Assembly: GCF_009687885.1 (NCBI RefSeq)
Contig: NZ_BLAF01000056.1
Coordinates: 1-64,000, forward strand
Source: Acrocarpospora pleiomorpha
GTDB taxonomy: Bacteria > Actinomycetota > Actinomycetes > Streptosporangiales > Streptosporangiaceae
Direction: 5' to 3'
DNA: 64,000 bases
Under the pieces are notes generated by a model, which was not told where the DNA came from, searched no databases, and saw only the letters and a program-made list of their open reading frames with translations. Positions 1-8,699 of the stretch are shown here, piece by piece (the first letter of the stretch is position 1; each line of letters starts with the position of its first letter). The translations under genes and the position numbers were made by a program.

Positions 1-582
1 GGTTCAGCCGGGGCAGGTACTAGCAGCGCGAATACGGGTTCGACCGGGGCAGGTACTAGCAGCACGGGCACGGGTTCGACCGGGGCGGGTGCGGGCAGCG
101 CGGGCTCGGGTGTGGGGTCGGTGGGGGAGGCGTGCAGGACCTGTGGGCATGCGCCGGACCGGTTGGCGCCCGGGCTGTTGATCGCTACCGGGCAGTTGCT
201 GCCGATCTCCGATGTCCATCGGCTGGCTCGTACCTCGAGGCTGGTCCGGATGGTCGTGGACGCCAAGGGCCGGGTGCTGGACATGGGTCGTGCGGTGCGC
301 CTGGCCACGCCGGCGCAGCGGCAGGCCATCCTGGCCCGCTACGCCACCTGCTACCGCGACGACTGCGCCATCCCCGCCGACATGTGCGAAATCGACCACG
401 TCAAGGGCTGGGCTGAGGGCGGTACCACCGACCTGGACCTCCTCGCCCCCGCGTGCACCTGGCACAACCGAGACAAAGCGGCCCATCCCGAGCGGTACTG
501 CGTCCGCCGCAACGAGGACGGCACCTGGACCCTGCTCTACCTCGGCAAAAGAGGCCGCTTCGCCGGACGATTCCGGCGCTGA
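1..582 (+). CDS. HNH endonuclease domain protein, C-terminal part (5' end outside window)
   Basis: The frame is open from the first base, so the start lies upstream. It begins with a Gly/Ser/Thr-rich linker in which a ~15-residue unit (TGSTGAGTSS-like) repeats nearly identically in DNA over bases 1-100. The C-terminal ~150 residues form an HNH nuclease domain of the type found in DUF222/13E12-repeat proteins of actinomycetes: paired Cys (YRDDC), the CEIDHV core with its His, GGTT, and a distal CTWHNRDK motif. Such proteins are multicopy in actinobacterial genomes and their substrate is not known. The DUF222 half would lie outside the window. No SD is seen near the internal GTG at 112, which argues against a separate short gene. 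Confidence 0.8.
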   Translation, partial: GSAGAGTSSANTGSTGAGTSSTGTGSTGAGAGSAGSGVGSVGEACRTCGHAPDRLAPGLLIATGQLLPISDVHRLARTSRLVRMVVDAKGRVLDMGRAVRLATPAQRQAILARYATCYRDDCAIPADMCEIDHVKGWAEGGTTDLDLLAPACTWHNRDKAAHPERYCVRRNEDGTWTLLYLGKRGRFAGRFRR

Positions 583-1123
583 ACCGGCCGGCACGAGCGC
601 GCCACCCACCTCGGGCCGGGAACCGTCCGCGACGGCTCCCTGCTTGGCCGACTTCGCGTGCCGACTTCGCGTGCCGACTTCGCGTGCCGACTCTCCGTTT
701 GGTCGGCTCCGACTCCGCCGGGTCCTTCGACGTGGACAGCGCGGATGCCCGCCGACCGATCTGCGGGAGATCGCAGCACTAGATCGCCATGACTTCCTCG
801 TCGTGGCCCTCGCCACCCTGCCAAGGGACGACCCAAGGGGCAATGCCTCACAGTTCTCCCCGGCGAACTCCCTGCTCAAGGCCAGGCACTGCGGCGGGTC
901 AGCCTCGACCCACGCCGGATCAGCGCGATCGTCAAGGCCGCACACGTCCCTCCGCCTGGAACACGGCCGCCACGTCGCAGCCCTTCACCTCGCTTCATGA
1001 ACGCTTACGCGGAAAGGCTCACTGAGAAACACGGAAACTCGGTGAACGGCTAAGGTCGACAGGTCGTGGTTCGGGAATTAGCCGGCGTTTTGTGGGGCGC
1101 TGGGAGTCGAAGGGAGTTGTGGG
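583..1123. other. 541-bp gap with 13-bp tandem repeats and a possible transposase remnant
   Basis: A 13-bp unit, GCCGACTTCGCGT, occurs 3.5 times at 647-692. Near 918-1053 the plus strand reads RRISAIVKAAHVPPP and then RFMNAYAERL before a stop. These resemble the linker and the DDE-domain 'MNAYAERW' signature of IS481-type transposases, but no intact frame joins them to a full enzyme. I see no convincing gene here. The SD (AAGGGAG) of the downstream aroQ lies at its right edge. Confidence 0.4.
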
Positions 1124-1558
1124 ATGCGGGCTGTGTTGGTGCTGAATGGGCCGAACTTGGGGCGGTTGGGGAGCCGGGAGCCTGATGTGTATGGGGCCCA
1201 TAGTTTTGAGGACCTTGTGGTGCTTTGCGAGGAGGCTGGGCGGGGGCTGGGGCTGGCGGTTGAGGTGCGGCAGACCGACGATGAGGCGGAGATGGTGAAA
1301 TGGATTCATGAGGCGGCCGATAGGAGGACGCCTGTGGTGTTGAATCCGGCCGCGTTCACGCATTACTCGTACGCGCTTCGGGATGCCATCGCGCAGCGGA
1401 CCGCGCCCTTGGTAGAGGTGCACATCTCCAATCCGAACGCGCGGGAGGAGTTCCGGCACACGTCCGTGGTGGCGGCGGTGGCGACGGGGACGATCGCGGG
1501 GTTCGGGTTCCAGTCGTACGTGCTGGCGTTGCGGGCTATCGCGGAGGGCGAGAGCTGA
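1124..1558 (+). CDS. aroQ: Type II 3-dehydroquinate dehydratase
   Basis: Cytoplasmic enzyme of the shikimate pathway that converts 3-dehydroquinate to 3-dehydroshikimate. At 144 residues it has the usual length of the type II (dodecameric) family. Visible signatures are LNGPNL near the N-terminus, REPDVYG with the catalytic Tyr23, the NPAAFTHYS segment (Asn74, His80) and EVHISN with the catalytic His100, followed by REEFRH. The ATG is preceded by AAGGGAG at SD distance. It stands apart from other aro genes in this window. Assignment is secure from motifs and length. Confidence 0.96.
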   Translation: MRAVLVLNGPNLGRLGSREPDVYGAHSFEDLVVLCEEAGRGLGLAVEVRQTDDEAEMVKWIHEAADRRTPVVLNPAAFTHYSYALRDAIAQRTAPLVEVHISNPNAREEFRHTSVVAAVATGTIAGFGFQSYVLALRAIAEGES

Positions 1559-1608
1559 CGTGGGGCCATCCCCCGCTAGGTTGTTGTGGGCGAAATGGGG
1601 ATGGTGAG

Positions 1609-2373
1609 ATGACGCGGTATCGGTCTTTTGTCGCGCTGGGGGACAGTTTCACCGAAGGGCTCAACGATCCTGGGGCGGATGGGCGGTTCCGGGGGTGGGC
1701 CGATCGGGTGGCGGAGCGGCTGGCGCGGTTGGAGCCGGGGTTCCGGTATGCGAATCTCGCGGTGCGGGGCAAGCTGATCGACCAGATCGTCGCGGATCAG
1801 GTGCCGGTGGCCCTGGAGATGCGGCCGGATCTGATCAGTTTCTGCGCGGGTGGGAATGACCTGCTCCGGCCGGGGAGCGATCCGGATCGCATGGCCAAGA
1901 AGGTGGCGGCGGCCGTACGGGATCTGCGGGGGACCGGGGCCGATGTGCTGATGTTCACCGGGGTTGATCCGCGGGACACGCCGATCATGCGGCGGGCTCG
2001 GGGGAAGTTCGCCACCTACTACCTGCATCTGCGGTCGATCGCGGATCTGTGCGGGTGCCTGGTGGTGGATCAGTGGTCGATGCAGGGGCTGCGGGATTGG
2101 CGGGCGTGGAGTGACGATCGTCTGCACATGAACGAGGACGGTCATCGCATGGTCGCGGCGAAGGTGCTGGATGTGCTGGGGGTCTCGGCCGAGGACAACT
2201 GGCGGAAGGTGTGGCCGCCGCGGGAACACGTGAATCTTTCGGCCAAACGCCGGGAGGACGCGCAGTGGCTTCGCGAACATTTCGGACCGTGGATCGGGCG
2301 GCGGCTGCGGGGAACCTCGTCCGGCGACAACGTCACCGCGAAACGCCCTGACCTCACGTTCTTCGACGAGTGA
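1609..2373 (+). CDS. SGNH/GDSL-family hydrolase
   Basis: 254-residue esterase/lipase-like protein of the SGNH superfamily. Block I is ALGDSFTEG with the nucleophile Ser13, block III is AGGNDLL, and block V is the SDDRLHMNEDGH stretch carrying the Asp-x-x-His pair. The rest is an alpha/beta/alpha fold of normal length. There is no signal peptide, so it is probably cytoplasmic. These proteins are common in actinomycetes and the substrate cannot be told from sequence. It lies 50 bp after aroQ on the same strand; the two may share a transcript. A GATGGTGAG stretch before the ATG may act as a weak SD. Confidence 0.9.
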   Translation: MTRYRSFVALGDSFTEGLNDPGADGRFRGWADRVAERLARLEPGFRYANLAVRGKLIDQIVADQVPVALEMRPDLISFCAGGNDLLRPGSDPDRMAKKVAAAVRDLRGTGADVLMFTGVDPRDTPIMRRARGKFATYYLHLRSIADLCGCLVVDQWSMQGLRDWRAWSDDRLHMNEDGHRMVAAKVLDVLGVSAEDNWRKVWPPREHVNLSAKRREDAQWLREHFGPWIGRRLRGTSSGDNVTAKRPDLTFFDE

Positions 2374-2376
2374 CCG

Positions 2377-2778
2377 CAGAATCGATCCAGTCGTCAGTCT
2401 CGCCGGGACGCGCCCCTTCTCCTCGCTCTCTGCGCCAACTGGACGACTGGATCCTCGAAGGCGCTCTGGAACGCCAGGAGGACCCGCTGGCGCCCCTTCG
2501 AACATGGCCCGCTTTCGCACCAACATCGTCATCGACGGCGCACTCCCTACGCCGAGGACGCCTGGCGCGAAATCCGCATCGGCTCCCTGGACTTCCGCGT
2601 CTCCGAACGCTGCGCCATCACCACCTACGACCCGACCACCCTCGAAAAGGGCAAGGAACCCCCTCCGCACCCTCGCTCGCCACCGTCGTTGGAACGGCAA
2701 AACCTGGTTGGGCATCCGCCTCGTTCCCGCACCCGAGGCGAACTCCACATAGGTGACCCGGTAACCGTCCCCACCTAA
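2377..2778 (+). pseudogene. Decayed MOSC-domain protein (C-terminal part, several frameshifts)
   Basis: Joining pieces from different plus frames rebuilds the end of a MOSC beta-barrel protein. About 2431-2503 encodes LRQLDDWILEGALERQEDP; 2504-2545 encodes MARFRTNIVIDGALP; from 2545 another frame gives YAEDAWREIRIGSLDFRVSE, then RCAITTYDPTTLEKGKEP; from about 2660 a third frame gives LRTLARHRRWNGKTW and GIRLVPAPE; the last frame gives ELHIGDPVTVPT and a stop at 2778. These match the order of conserved blocks in MOSC proteins, which take part in molybdenum cofactor sulfur transfer. At least three frame changes and a missing N-terminal half mark it as a relic. Confidence 0.8.
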
Positions 2779-2810
2779 CCGAGAATTCCCCGCCGACCCC
2801 CGGCGGCGTT

Positions 2811-4778
2811 TCAGGTTGGGGTGGTCAGGCGTTTTAGGGCTTGGCGGACTTTTTGGGGGTCCGTGGTGCGCCAGTACGGGGGGAGGGAGTTGAGAAGGAA
2901 GGAGCTGTAGCGGGCGGTGGCGAGGCGGGGGTCGAGGACGGCGATGACGCCGCGGTCGGTGGTGGAGCGGAGGAGGCGGCCGGCGCCCTGGGCCAGGAGG
3001 AGTGCGGCGTGGGTGGCGGCGACCGTCATGAAGCCGTTGCCGCCTTTGGCGGCGACGTGGCGCTGGCGGGAGGAGGAGAGGGGGTCGTCGGGGCGGGGAA
3101 AGGGGATGCGATCGATGATGACGAGGGTGAGGGAAGGGCCGGGGACGTCCACGCCCTGCCAGAGGGACAGGGTGCCGAACAGGCAGGTGGCGGGGTCGGC
3201 GGCGAACTTCTTGACCAGCTGGGAGGTGGAGTCGTCGCCCTGGCAGAGCAGGGGCACGGTGAGGCGGTCGCGGAGGGCCTCGGTGGCGGCGTTGGCGGCA
3301 CGGGTGGAGGAGAAGAGGCCGAGGGTGCGCCCGCCGGCGGCTTCGATGAGCTCGGCGATCTCGGTGAGGTAGGCCTCGGGGAGGCCGTCGCGGCCGGGCT
3401 GGGGGAGGTGCTTGGCGACGTAGAGGATGCCGCTGCGGGTGTGGTCGAAGGGGGAGCCGACGTCCAGGCCGGTCCAGCCGTCGGTGCCGAGGCCCCACTG
3501 GGCGGCCATGCCGTCGAAGGTGCCGCCGAGGGCGAGGGTGGCGGAGGTCAGGATGACGGTCCGGTCGCCGAAGAGTTTGTCGCGGAGCATGCCGCCGACG
3601 GAGAGGGGGGCGACGCGCAGAGTGGGCGGGACCCGGCCGTGCCCGGCGTCGAGCCAGACCACTTCGGCGCGATCCACCTCCGAGTCGCCGCCGAACGCGT
3701 CCAGCATGCGCTGGGCGGTGTCGTGGACCTCGTCCAGAGCCGTGAAGGCGGCCTTGCGGAGGCTCGCGTTCTCGGGGTTGTCCTTGTCACCCGAGCGGGG
3801 GCCCAGGGCGGTGAGGCAGCCGAACGCGGCGTCCCGGACCAGAGCCAGGGACATGCCGAGGGAGTTGGGAAGATCGTCGATCCGGCCGGGGGGCGCGGCG
3901 GCCAGCAGGGACTGCAGGTCCTCGGCGGCGGCCTGGAGCCGGTCGGCGACGCCCTGCTCGATCAGCCGCCCGGCCCGGCGGGCGGCGATGCCCACGCCGG
4001 TGTCGGAGAGCTCGTCGGTGACCACCGAGGTCACCCGGTCCACCAGCTCGTGCGCCTCGTCCACCACGACCACGTCGTGTTCCGGCAGGACCGCGAAGTC
4101 CTCCATCGCGTCGATCGCCAGCAACGCGTGATTGGTGACCACCACGTCGACCAGGCCGGCACGTTCTCTGGCCAGTTCCGCGAAGCACTCGCCGCCGCTC
4201 GGGCAGCGCTGGGCGCCCAGGCACTCCCGGGCGGTCACCGAGAACTGCCGCCAGGCCTGCTCGCTGACGCCGGGCACCAGCTCGTCCCGATCGCCGGTCT
4301 CGGTCTCCTCCGCCCATTCCTGGATCTTCTGCACCATCCGCCCGGTGGCGCTCACCTCACGCGGATCGAAGAGCTGGTCGCCCTCGTCGTCCGGCATGCC
4401 CACCGTGGCCTTGTACCGGCACAGATAGTTGCGCCGCCCCTTCAGGATGGCGAACTCCGGCTTCTTCGGCAGCTCGGCCTCCAGCGCCTCGGCCAGCCGG
4501 GGCAGGTCCCGGTCAACGAGCTGCCGCTGGAGCGCGATCGTGGCCGTGGACACCACCACGGCGTGCTCGGAACCGGCGGCGTGCCGGATCGCGGGCACCA
4601 GGTAAGCCAGCGACTTCCCGGTGCCGGTTCCCGCCTGGACGGCCAGGTGCTCCGACTTCTCCAGCGCGTCCTGGACGGCTCTGGCCATCTTGACCTGACC
4701 TGGTCTTTCCGCGCCGCCGAGCTCCTTCACAGCGGTGGTGAGCAGGTCTTCCACGGACGGCAGGTCGGGTTTTGGCAC
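2811..4778 (-). CDS. ATP-dependent DNA helicase, DinG/XPD-like superfamily 2
   Basis: 655 residues. The N-terminal motor has Walker A (AGTGTGKS, residues ~49-56) and a DEAH box in VVVVDEAHELVD. Four cysteines of an Fe-S cluster domain sit between them: one in RRNYLCRYK and three in the spaced C-x5-C-x5-C of the ECLGAQRC region. The C-terminal half has the helicase motifs (FSSTRAAN, LWQGVDVPG, QGAGRLLR) of the DinG/YoaA group, which unwinds damage-associated or R-loop DNA. The GTG start has no SD; a TACGGT -10 box lies 6 bp upstream, consistent with a leaderless transcript. A long open frame on the opposite strand is a GC-rich shadow. Confidence 0.93.
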   Translation of the reverse strand: MPKPDLPSVEDLLTTAVKELGGAERPGQVKMARAVQDALEKSEHLAVQAGTGTGKSLAYLVPAIRHAAGSEHAVVVSTATIALQRQLVDRDLPRLAEALEAELPKKPEFAILKGRRNYLCRYKATVGMPDDEGDQLFDPREVSATGRMVQKIQEWAEETETGDRDELVPGVSEQAWRQFSVTARECLGAQRCPSGGECFAELARERAGLVDVVVTNHALLAIDAMEDFAVLPEHDVVVVDEAHELVDRVTSVVTDELSDTGVGIAARRAGRLIEQGVADRLQAAAEDLQSLLAAAPPGRIDDLPNSLGMSLALVRDAAFGCLTALGPRSGDKDNPENASLRKAAFTALDEVHDTAQRMLDAFGGDSEVDRAEVVWLDAGHGRVPPTLRVAPLSVGGMLRDKLFGDRTVILTSATLALGGTFDGMAAQWGLGTDGWTGLDVGSPFDHTRSGILYVAKHLPQPGRDGLPEAYLTEIAELIEAAGGRTLGLFSSTRAANAATEALRDRLTVPLLCQGDDSTSQLVKKFAADPATCLFGTLSLWQGVDVPGPSLTLVIIDRIPFPRPDDPLSSSRQRHVAAKGGNGFMTVAATHAALLLAQGAGRLLRSTTDRGVIAVLDPRLATARYSSFLLNSLPPYWRTTDPQKVRQALKRLTTPT

Positions 4779-4784
4779 GGGGAA

Positions 4785-4790
4785 ACCGTA
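4785..4790 (-). promoter_or_regulatory. -10 box of a leaderless promoter (helicase gene)
   Basis: TACGGT on the minus strand, followed by 6 bp (TTCCCC) and then the GTG start at 4778. Transcription would begin at or next to the start codon. Confidence 0.5.
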
Positions 4791-4978
4791 CCCGCTACCA
4801 CTGACATCCGTGTCGTGTTATCGGTCTGTGACCGGGGGACCACATCCCGAAGTTCGGGAGTCCGCGGGCGAGATGCCATGGCACACTGGCCCCACCGGCC
4901 CTAGGCCAAAGACGATCAAAGACGATCTACCTCGGGTGTTCTGGTGACGGTCCGGCAAGGCCGGAATGCGCGTTTCGG

Positions 4979-4984
4979 TAGTGT
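4979..4984 (+). promoter_or_regulatory. Candidate -10 box upstream of the Tyr/Gln-rich protein gene
   Basis: TAGTGT, 42 bp before the ATG at 5027; the intervening leader contains a purine-rich GGTAAAGG that can serve as SD. Confidence 0.3.
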
Positions 4985-5026
4985 TTCTAGAGGTCGAGTG
5001 GACGGATAAGGGCAGGTAAAGGCACT

Positions 5027-5974
5027 ATGTCTGTCATGTCGGAAGTCGTCCCGCTGCCGTCGTTCGGCGAAGTTTTCTTTGACGCTAGAGGTCAGGACCG
5101 TGTTTTGCGCGTCACCTGGCATGAGGGGACCCTCGTGCTCAGCCTCTGGCGCGGCGAGATGTGCACGGCCAGTTTCCGTATGCCCATGGACGATGTCGGC
5201 CGTCTCCTGGAGACGCTCGACGTCGGATTCGCCGAGGCCGGCGGGACGCTGGAGACGCCGCACACCACCGTCGTGGACGGGACCGGTCCCTTCCCGCAAC
5301 CCGAACTAGAGGACTACCCCGGAACCGGGCAGTACACCCGGCCACCGGCGCCGGGCCCGTACGAGCAGGGCTACCCGGACACCCCCGCCTACGGCCAGCC
5401 CGCACCGGCGGCGGCCGCGCTCGGGCCCAACGACGTGCTCGTCGCGCGCGGCAACCCGAACCGGGACCGCCTGGTGGCGGTCGACTCCGGCCCTCAGCGC
5501 GTCCCCGTGCCTCGCGAAGTGCCCAGGGAACTGCCCCGGCAGGCCCCCCGCGAGCAGAACCCCTACGAGCCGGCGGCCCAGACGGCCCCGGCGGAACCGG
5601 TCTACCAGTTCCCGTCGCCGATCCCCGGCCGCCCGGCCTACCGCTTCGACCCGGAGCCCCAGCCGGAACCGCAATACCAGCCGGAACCGCAGTATCAGGA
5701 ACAGCCGCAGTATCCGGACCACATGTACCAGAACTACCCCCCTGAGCCCCGCTACCAGGACTACCAGCAGGAACCCGCGTACTACCAGCCGGAGCAGCAG
5801 CAGTACCAGGATCCCAGGGACCCCCGCTACCAGCAGCAGCCCCCCCAGGTCGACCCCAACGACCCGCTCGGGCTGGGGCCCGTGGCCCGGCCGTACGTGC
5901 CGCCCAACGAGCAGATGTACGCCACCGGCGAGCGCCTGCGCCCGCCGGACCGCGACGACCAGCGCGACTGGTGA
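5027..5974 (+). CDS. Hypothetical protein: PC4-like N-terminal domain plus Pro/Tyr/Gln-rich tail
   Basis: 315 residues in two parts. Residues ~1-85 are compact and mixed alpha/beta; the stretch VLRVTWHEGTLVLSLWRGEMC resembles the beta-sheet of actinobacterial PC4-like single-strand-binding domains. Residues ~90-315 are low complexity, dominated by Pro, Tyr, Gln and Glu with imperfect PQYQPEPQYQ-type repeats, and are probably disordered. No signal peptide or membrane segment is seen. A second Met three codons on could also start the protein. A role in nucleic-acid binding is only a suggestion. It lies 49 bp before the antiporter gene. Confidence 0.75.
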   Translation: MSVMSEVVPLPSFGEVFFDARGQDRVLRVTWHEGTLVLSLWRGEMCTASFRMPMDDVGRLLETLDVGFAEAGGTLETPHTTVVDGTGPFPQPELEDYPGTGQYTRPPAPGPYEQGYPDTPAYGQPAPAAAALGPNDVLVARGNPNRDRLVAVDSGPQRVPVPREVPRELPRQAPREQNPYEPAAQTAPAEPVYQFPSPIPGRPAYRFDPEPQPEPQYQPEPQYQEQPQYPDHMYQNYPPEPRYQDYQQEPAYYQPEQQQYQDPRDPRYQQQPPQVDPNDPLGLGPVARPYVPPNEQMYATGERLRPPDRDDQRDW

Positions 5975-6008
5975 GACCGGCCGGGCCTGAGCACGCCCGG
6001 CGCGGCGT

Positions 6009-6014
6009 TACGCT
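6009..6014 (+). promoter_or_regulatory. Candidate -10 box of a near-leaderless promoter (antiporter gene)
   Basis: TACGCT, 9 bp before the ATG at 6024, with no SD in between. Confidence 0.35.
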
Positions 6015-6023
6015 GATCGTCTG

Positions 6024-7619
6024 ATGGACGCGATCTCGGCACTCCAGCTGCTTCTGCTGCCCGCGGGCGCGCTCGCGGTCGCCGGGTTCGCCCGGCGGAT
6101 GAACTGGAGCGCTCCGCTGCTGCTGGTGCTCGCCGGGCTGATCGTTTCGGTCATCCCGGGCGTCCCGGAGTACCACCTCAGCCCGGAGATCGTGCTGCTG
6201 GTCTTCCTGCCGCCGCTGCTCTACTCGGCCGCGCTGGACAGCTCCTACCTGAAGCTGCGCGACGTGAAACGCCCGATCGCGCTGCTGTCGGTGGGCCTGG
6301 TGCTGTTCAGCATGCTGGCCATCGGCCTCACCGCGTACGCGATGATTCCCGGCCTGGCCCTGGCCGCCGCGATGGCCCTGGGCGCGATCGTCGCCCCGCC
6401 GGACGCGGTGGCGGCGGCGGCGATCGGCCGCAAGCTGGGGCTGCCGCGGCGGACGATGACGGTGCTCACGGGGGAGAGCCTGTTCAACGACGCGACCGCG
6501 CTGACCGCCTACCGGGTCGCGGTCGGGGTGATCGCGGGCGCGAGCGCCAGCTTCCTGACCGCGACGGGCGAGTTCCTGTACGCGGCCGGGGTCGGCCTCA
6601 TGATCGGCATGGTCATCGCCTACCTGGCCGGCCTGCTCCTCACGAAGATCGACGACGCGCTGGTGGCGAACGCGTTCTCGCTGATGATCCCGTACGCCGC
6701 CTACCTGGCCGCCGAGGTGGTGCACGCCTCCGGCGTGATCTCGGTGGTGATCGTCGGGATCTATCTGGGCCACCAGATGAGCAACACCTCCTACGGCACC
6801 CGCCTGCTGTCCAGGGCCGTCTGGCAGGTGGTCGACTACCTGCTGGAAGCGATCGTGTTCGCCCTGATCGGCCTGCAGCTGCTCCCGCTCATCCGCGGGC
6901 TGGAGGGCGAGAACCCCTGGCAGATGACCGGATACGCGGTCACGCTGTTCCTGGTCGCGGTCCTCGCCCGGTTCGTCTGGCTGATCCCGGGCACCTACCT
7001 GCCCAGGGTCCTGTCCAGTAAGATCCGCGCGCGGGAGACCCCGATCCCGTGGCAGCAGGTCGTCGTGGTGGGCTGGGCCGGGATGCGCGGCGTGGTCTCG
7101 TTGGCGGCGGCGTTCGCGCTGCCAGTGGGGAGCCTGCCGCAGCGCGAGCGCAACCTGCTGCTCTTCCTCACCTTCGCGGTGGTGATCGGCACCCTGGTGA
7201 TCCAGGGCCTGTCGTTCCCGTGGCTGATCAGGAGACTGGGCATCAGCAACGAGCGCGAACGTTTCCAGGACAATCTGACCGAGGCCGCGGCGCAGCAGGC
7301 CGCCGCCGCGGCGGGTCTGGCCAGGCTCGACGAGCTGGTGGCCGAGGGCGTCCTGGACGTGCACGAGCATGTGGTCGAGCAGCTCCGTACCCGCTCGGAG
7401 CACTCGGCGCTGCAGGCGTGGGAGCGGCTCGGCGGCGGCACGGGACCGGAGGGCGAGGAGACCCCCGCCACCGTCTACCGGCGGTTGCGCCGGGAGATGC
7501 TCGCCGCCGAGCGCCAGGTGTTCATCCGGATGCGCGACCAGCGCCGCATCGACGACGAGGTGCTGCGCCGCGTCATGGCAGAGCTGGACTTCGAAGAGGC
7601 CACGCTCGAACGCGACTAG
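6024..7619 (+). CDS. Na+/H+ antiporter, CPA1 (NhaP-like) family
   Basis: 531-residue membrane protein. The first ~400 residues hold about 12 hydrophobic segments with the CPA1 signatures VAPPDAVAA and TGESLFNDATAL, which carry the ion-coordinating Asp residues. A charged cytoplasmic tail of ~130 residues (two helical stretches rich in Glu/Arg) follows. It would exchange Na+ or K+ for protons across the cytoplasmic membrane. Its stop codon shares the four bases CTAG with the stop of the convergent UBP zinc-finger gene. In other bacteria a zf-UBP domain can be associated with this transporter family, so the pairing may be functional. Confidence 0.93.
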   Translation: MDAISALQLLLLPAGALAVAGFARRMNWSAPLLLVLAGLIVSVIPGVPEYHLSPEIVLLVFLPPLLYSAALDSSYLKLRDVKRPIALLSVGLVLFSMLAIGLTAYAMIPGLALAAAMALGAIVAPPDAVAAAAIGRKLGLPRRTMTVLTGESLFNDATALTAYRVAVGVIAGASASFLTATGEFLYAAGVGLMIGMVIAYLAGLLLTKIDDALVANAFSLMIPYAAYLAAEVVHASGVISVVIVGIYLGHQMSNTSYGTRLLSRAVWQVVDYLLEAIVFALIGLQLLPLIRGLEGENPWQMTGYAVTLFLVAVLARFVWLIPGTYLPRVLSSKIRARETPIPWQQVVVVGWAGMRGVVSLAAAFALPVGSLPQRERNLLLFLTFAVVIGTLVIQGLSFPWLIRRLGISNERERFQDNLTEAAAQQAAAAAGLARLDELVAEGVLDVHEHVVEQLRTRSEHSALQAWERLGGGTGPEGEETPATVYRRLRREMLAAERQVFIRMRDQRRIDDEVLRRVMAELDFEEATLERD

Positions 7620-7873
7620 CCCATCAGGTTGTCGAGGTAGCACCACCGCCAGGTCTCGCCCGGCTCGAAGGAGCTCATCACGGGATGTCCGGTCTCCTTG
7701 TAGTGCGCGGTGGCGTGCCGCCCCGGTGAGGAGTCGCAGCAGCCGATGTGCCCGCAGCTCAGGCAGCGGCGCAGGTGAACCCAGCGCCGCCCTTCCCGCA
7801 GGCACTCCTGGCAGCCTTCCGGTGTGGTGGCCGACGGATCGCCGGCCGTGGTCAGATGCTCACAAGTCCCCAT
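7616..7873 (-). CDS. Small UBP-type zinc-finger protein
   Basis: 85 residues, starting at the ATG at 7873 (MGTCEHL). It is almost wholly a zf-UBP domain: Cys4 and His6, the Cys21-x2-Cys24 pair, Cys37-x2-Cys40, Cys45 and His53, His57 and His63, with the usual WxHLRxCxxCGHxGCCD layout. In eukaryotes this fold binds the C-terminus of ubiquitin; in actinobacteria the partner is unknown. The gene is convergent with the antiporter gene, and the two TAG stops overlap on the palindrome CTAG at 7616-7619. A longer frame continues upstream but lacks any conserved residues. Confidence 0.88.
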   Translation of the reverse strand: MGTCEHLTTAGDPSATTPEGCQECLREGRRWVHLRRCLSCGHIGCCDSSPGRHATAHYKETGHPVMSSFEPGETWRWCYLDNLMG

Positions 7874-7929
7874 AGAGCAGATGGTACGTGTTCCGATCAG
7901 GGCTCCCGTCGTCACCCGGCTCCGTGCGT

Positions 7930-7935
7930 TAGAGT
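7930..7935 (+). promoter_or_regulatory. -10 box of a leaderless promoter (first lipoprotein gene)
   Basis: TAGAGT followed by 7 bp and the ATG at 7943. No SD lies between them. Confidence 0.5.
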
Positions 7936-7942
7936 CGCGGGC

Positions 7943-8326
7943 ATGCGACTTCTCCCCGTTATTACCCTTTCGATGGCGGCGGTTCTGGTCACAGGATGTG
8001 GCGCGATCGAGGAGGTCACCGGAGCCGCCCAGCAGACCCAGCAGTGCATCGAGGCCGCGGGCATCGTCACCGAGACGGTGTCCAAGATCACCAGTTTGGC
8101 CAGCGACCCGGCCGAGGTGGAGAAGGCGCTCAACGAGGGCGCGAACAAGCTCACAACACTGGCCGACGACGCGGCCAACACCTCGCTGAAGGAGGCCGCC
8201 GACGGCGTGGCCGCCAAGCTGGACGGCTACAACGTGCAGGACGCCAACGACGCGGTCGACGCGCTCCAGAAGATCGCCACGGATTCGGTCGCGTGGGTGG
8301 AGACGCTGACGAAGGCATGCTCCTGA
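7943..8326 (+). CDS. Small secreted lipoprotein (paralogue of the one at 9077)
   Basis: 127 residues. The signal peptide ends in the lipobox VTGC with Cys19, so it should be lipidated and held on the outer face of the membrane. The mature part is Ala-rich and helical, with one Cys near its start (QQC) and one at the end (TKACS). The spacing of SLASDPAEVEKAL and ADGVAAKL resembles SLAEKPKELKAS and VQGFADEL in the lipoprotein at 9077-9451, so the two look like paralogues. Function is unknown. It begins 69 bp from the divergent zinc-finger gene. Confidence 0.8.
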   Translation: MRLLPVITLSMAAVLVTGCGAIEEVTGAAQQTQQCIEAAGIVTETVSKITSLASDPAEVEKALNEGANKLTTLADDAANTSLKEAADGVAAKLDGYNVQDANDAVDALQKIATDSVAWVETLTKACS

Positions 8327-8350
8327 ATCCCTAGGGAAAATGTGGTGAAA

Positions 8351-8356
8351 TATCCT
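8351..8356 (+). promoter_or_regulatory. -10 box of a leaderless promoter (DUF202 pair)
   Basis: TATCCT followed by 7 bp (ATTTTCC) and the ATG at 8364. Confidence 0.5.
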
Positions 8357-8363
8357 ATTTTCC

Positions 8364-8699
8364 ATGGAAGGCAACGAGCCTGACCCCCGCTTCACCCTCG
8401 CCAACGAACGCACGTTTCTGACGTGGTTGAGCACCTCGCTCGCGCTCTGCGCGGGCGGGGTCGCCATCGCGGCCCTGCCGGAACATCTCTTCGTCTCCTG
8501 GGTGCGCACGCTGCTGGCGCTGGTGCTCGTCACCCTCGCCGCGTTCGCGGCCCTGCTCGCCTACCCGCGCTGGCGCCAGGTCCAGCGCGCCCTCCGCCGC
8601 GCCGAACCCCTCCCGCCGCCCCGCCTCGCCCCCCTCTTCGGGTACGGCGTCGCGCTGGTCGCCCTCATCGCCCTGGTATTGATCGTCATCAGCGCATGA
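8364..8699 (+). CDS. DUF202 (YidH-like) membrane protein
   Basis: 111 residues with the family signature at the N-terminus, PRFTLANERTFLTWLSTSLAL, and three transmembrane segments. It is of the normal length for DUF202/YidH proteins, small inner-membrane proteins of unknown role. The last bases ATGA carry both its stop and the start of a second DUF202 gene, so the two are translationally coupled and could form a heteromer. Confidence 0.9.
   Translation: MEGNEPDPRFTLANERTFLTWLSTSLALCAGGVAIAALPEHLFVSWVRTLLALVLVTLAAFAALLAYPRWRQVQRALRRAEPLPPPRLAPLFGYGVALVALIALVLIVISA

Noticed and set aside
2841-4904. Long plus-strand frame opposite the helicase gene
   Set aside because: Gly/Glu/Ala/Val-rich product with no motifs; the minus strand has a complete helicase. 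It is a GC-skew shadow.
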